Source: Candidatus Cloacimonadota bacterium
GTDB lineage: Bacteria > Cloacimonadota > Cloacimonadia > Cloacimonadales > WRIO01
DNA length: 6,717 nucleotides
NCBI GenBank assembly: GCA_023230175.1
Contig: JALNXV010000202.1
Coordinates: 1-6,717 of the forward strand
Direction: 5' to 3'
The translations under genes were made by a program, and so were the position numbers. This document shows, piece by piece, positions 5,952 to 6,717 of the stretch. Under the pieces are notes generated by a model. That model ran no database searches and was not told the DNA's origin. It saw only the letters and a program-made list of their open reading frames with translations. Each line of letters begins with the position of its first letter. Within the stretch, counting starts at the first letter, position 1.

Positions 5952-6578
5952 ATGTGCATAAGTTTTTCAGAAATTGATGAAAGGTCAATAGTAATTGTTT
6001 TAAAAGATGTTTATATTCAATCATGGGATATGCATCGAGATACTTCATTTTATAATTCTCTTTACTCTTTCGAAATACAAGAATATGATGAAGAAAAAAG
6101 ATTATCCAAGCAAGTTATTTTTGAAAATATGTATTGGGATAATTGGCTTCTTTCGATTGAGCTTTTTAAAGCATTTAAAGATAATGAAAGTCAAGAACTC
6201 AATGTTGATACAGGAAGTCATGATAATAGTTTTGGATTATCAGTGATTGCTACTGGATTCTATTTTAAATTATTTTTTGAAATTGGAACCCAAGTAAATT
6301 GTTATTACCCTTTTCCATACGGAACAAGCTTTTATCAAGATATTTGCCCTGATGATTTATTAAAGATTTCCTTAGAAGTATTTAGAATGGAGTTGATCGG
6401 ACTAAAAAAATGCTACCTTGAACAACTCGACGATAATATAACAGATAAGGTTATAACTCAAAAGAAATTGGAGCTTTTAGAATCCTATATAGCACAATAT
6501 GCTAATGTTGAAGCAAAAGACTTTTCTCATCCGGGAGATATAGTATATTTTATAAATCAGGAAGTCAAAAAATATTAA
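5952..6578 (+). CDS. Uncharacterised soluble protein, 208 aa
   Basis: I do not recognise this protein. From ATG 5952 it has 208 residues, begins MCISFSEIDERSIVIVL and ends FINQEVKKY. It has no signal peptide, transmembrane helix or low-complexity stretch, and it looks cytosolic and rich in acidic and aromatic residues. The first 130 residues read as alternating beta-like segments (SIVIVLKDVYIQSW, FGLSVIATGFYFKLFFEIG) with an acidic, aromatic middle (ENMYWDNWLLSIELFKAFK). Residues from about 132 to 190 look helical, including a possible short coiled coil (KVITQKKLELLESYIAQYA). No metal-binding or catalytic motif stands out; the cysteines are scattered. Coding is supported by the strong ribosome-binding site and by a long frame with plausible composition for the genome. 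It follows asnB on the same strand after 118 nt, with its own promoter and structured leader, so it need not belong to the glycan pathway. Confidence 0.75.
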   Translation: MCISFSEIDERSIVIVLKDVYIQSWDMHRDTSFYNSLYSFEIQEYDEEKRLSKQVIFENMYWDNWLLSIELFKAFKDNESQELNVDTGSHDNSFGLSVIATGFYFKLFFEIGTQVNCYYPFPYGTSFYQDICPDDLLKISLEVFRMELIGLKKCYLEQLDDNITDKVITQKKLELLESYIAQYANVEAKDFSHPGDIVYFINQEVKKY

Positions 6579-6651
6579 TTAGAATTAAACAAATTATTAA
6601 TTTAAGGCTATTGAATAATGTCAAATATTTACAATTAAAACCTTAAAATAG

Positions 6652-6670
6652 TTAACCATAAAATGGTTAA
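6652..6670 (+). repeat. Perfect 8-bp palindrome with a 3-nt centre
   Basis: TTAACCAT (6652-6659) and ATGGTTAA (6663-6670) flank AAA. No T-run follows, so a terminator is unlikely. It could be an operator for a gene beyond the window or a weak RNA hairpin at the 3' end of the 5952 transcript. Confidence 0.45.
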
Positions 6671-6680
6671 ACAATAATAG

Positions 6681-6699
6681 CCGACAGTGTAACTGCCGG
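6681..6699 (+). repeat. Hairpin resembling the first leader hairpin
   Basis: CCGACAG (6681-6687) faces CTGCCGG (6693-6699) around TGTAA. Six pairs form with one internal A.C mismatch after CCG, the same layout as stem I at 5872-5890. It stands out as GC-rich in the otherwise AT-rich tail 6579-6717, in which I see no gene. No T-run follows. Confidence 0.4.
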
Positions 6700-6717
6700 A
6701 TGAATGATTTAAATAAA

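Noticed and set aside
5952..6578. The Met-Cys start, shared with asnB, could mean an N-terminal nucleophile glutaminase-like enzyme.
   Set aside because: None of the other class II amidotransferase motifs (RRLSI, NGEIYN, D of the glutamine site) occurs in the protein.
6651..6699. Integron attC-like site, because of GTTAACC and paired repeats.
   Set aside because: The core-site pairs and long imperfect palindrome of attC are not present, and no cassette array or integrase is seen.

Overview
This is a 6.7 kb stretch of AT-rich bacterial DNA. It joins the edge of a mobile-element region to a surface-glycan type operon and an orphan gene. The low GC, Shine-Dalgarno sequences (GGAG/GAGG) and sigma70-like promoters indicate a low-GC bacterium. 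Nothing in the window fixes the phylum, so I do not name one.

Left part (1-2177): two insertion sequences appear to be nested. At the left edge, on the minus strand, lies the N-terminus of an IS21-family IstB helper ATPase, which runs off the window. Just upstream of it is an open tail that I read as the last codons of istA. That tail stops at an inverted-repeat end of a second IS (291-2177, 13 bp perfect terminal repeats). This second IS encodes one roughly 520-530 aa DDE transposase with the D..D..CxxH..E layout of the MULE/IS256 clade. No target-site duplication is visible, and the rest of istA is not on the other side, so a deletion or recombination probably accompanied or followed the insertion.

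Middle part (2209-5833): a good sigma70-type promoter begins 31 bp after the IS end and is followed by a two-gene operon. The first gene encodes five tandem TPR repeats fused to a DPM1/GtrB/ArnC-like polyprenyl-phosphate glycosyltransferase with two C-terminal membrane helices. The second, 8 nt downstream, encodes a complete AsnB-type glutamine-dependent amidotransferase. Together they suggest making a lipid-linked sugar and amidating a sugar acid or making asparagine. The pairing is observed; the pathway is inferred.

Right part (5834-6717): an extended -10 promoter directly follows asnB. It would give an mRNA leader of about 90 nt holding three consecutive, partly overlapping hairpins, then a strong GGAGGGG ribosome-binding site and an unrecognised 208 aa soluble protein. 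The last 139 bp hold an 8-bp palindrome and a hairpin built like the first leader hairpin (a CCG stem with an A.C mismatch). This hints at a repeated structured element. The leader and its repeat are the least explained signals in the window.
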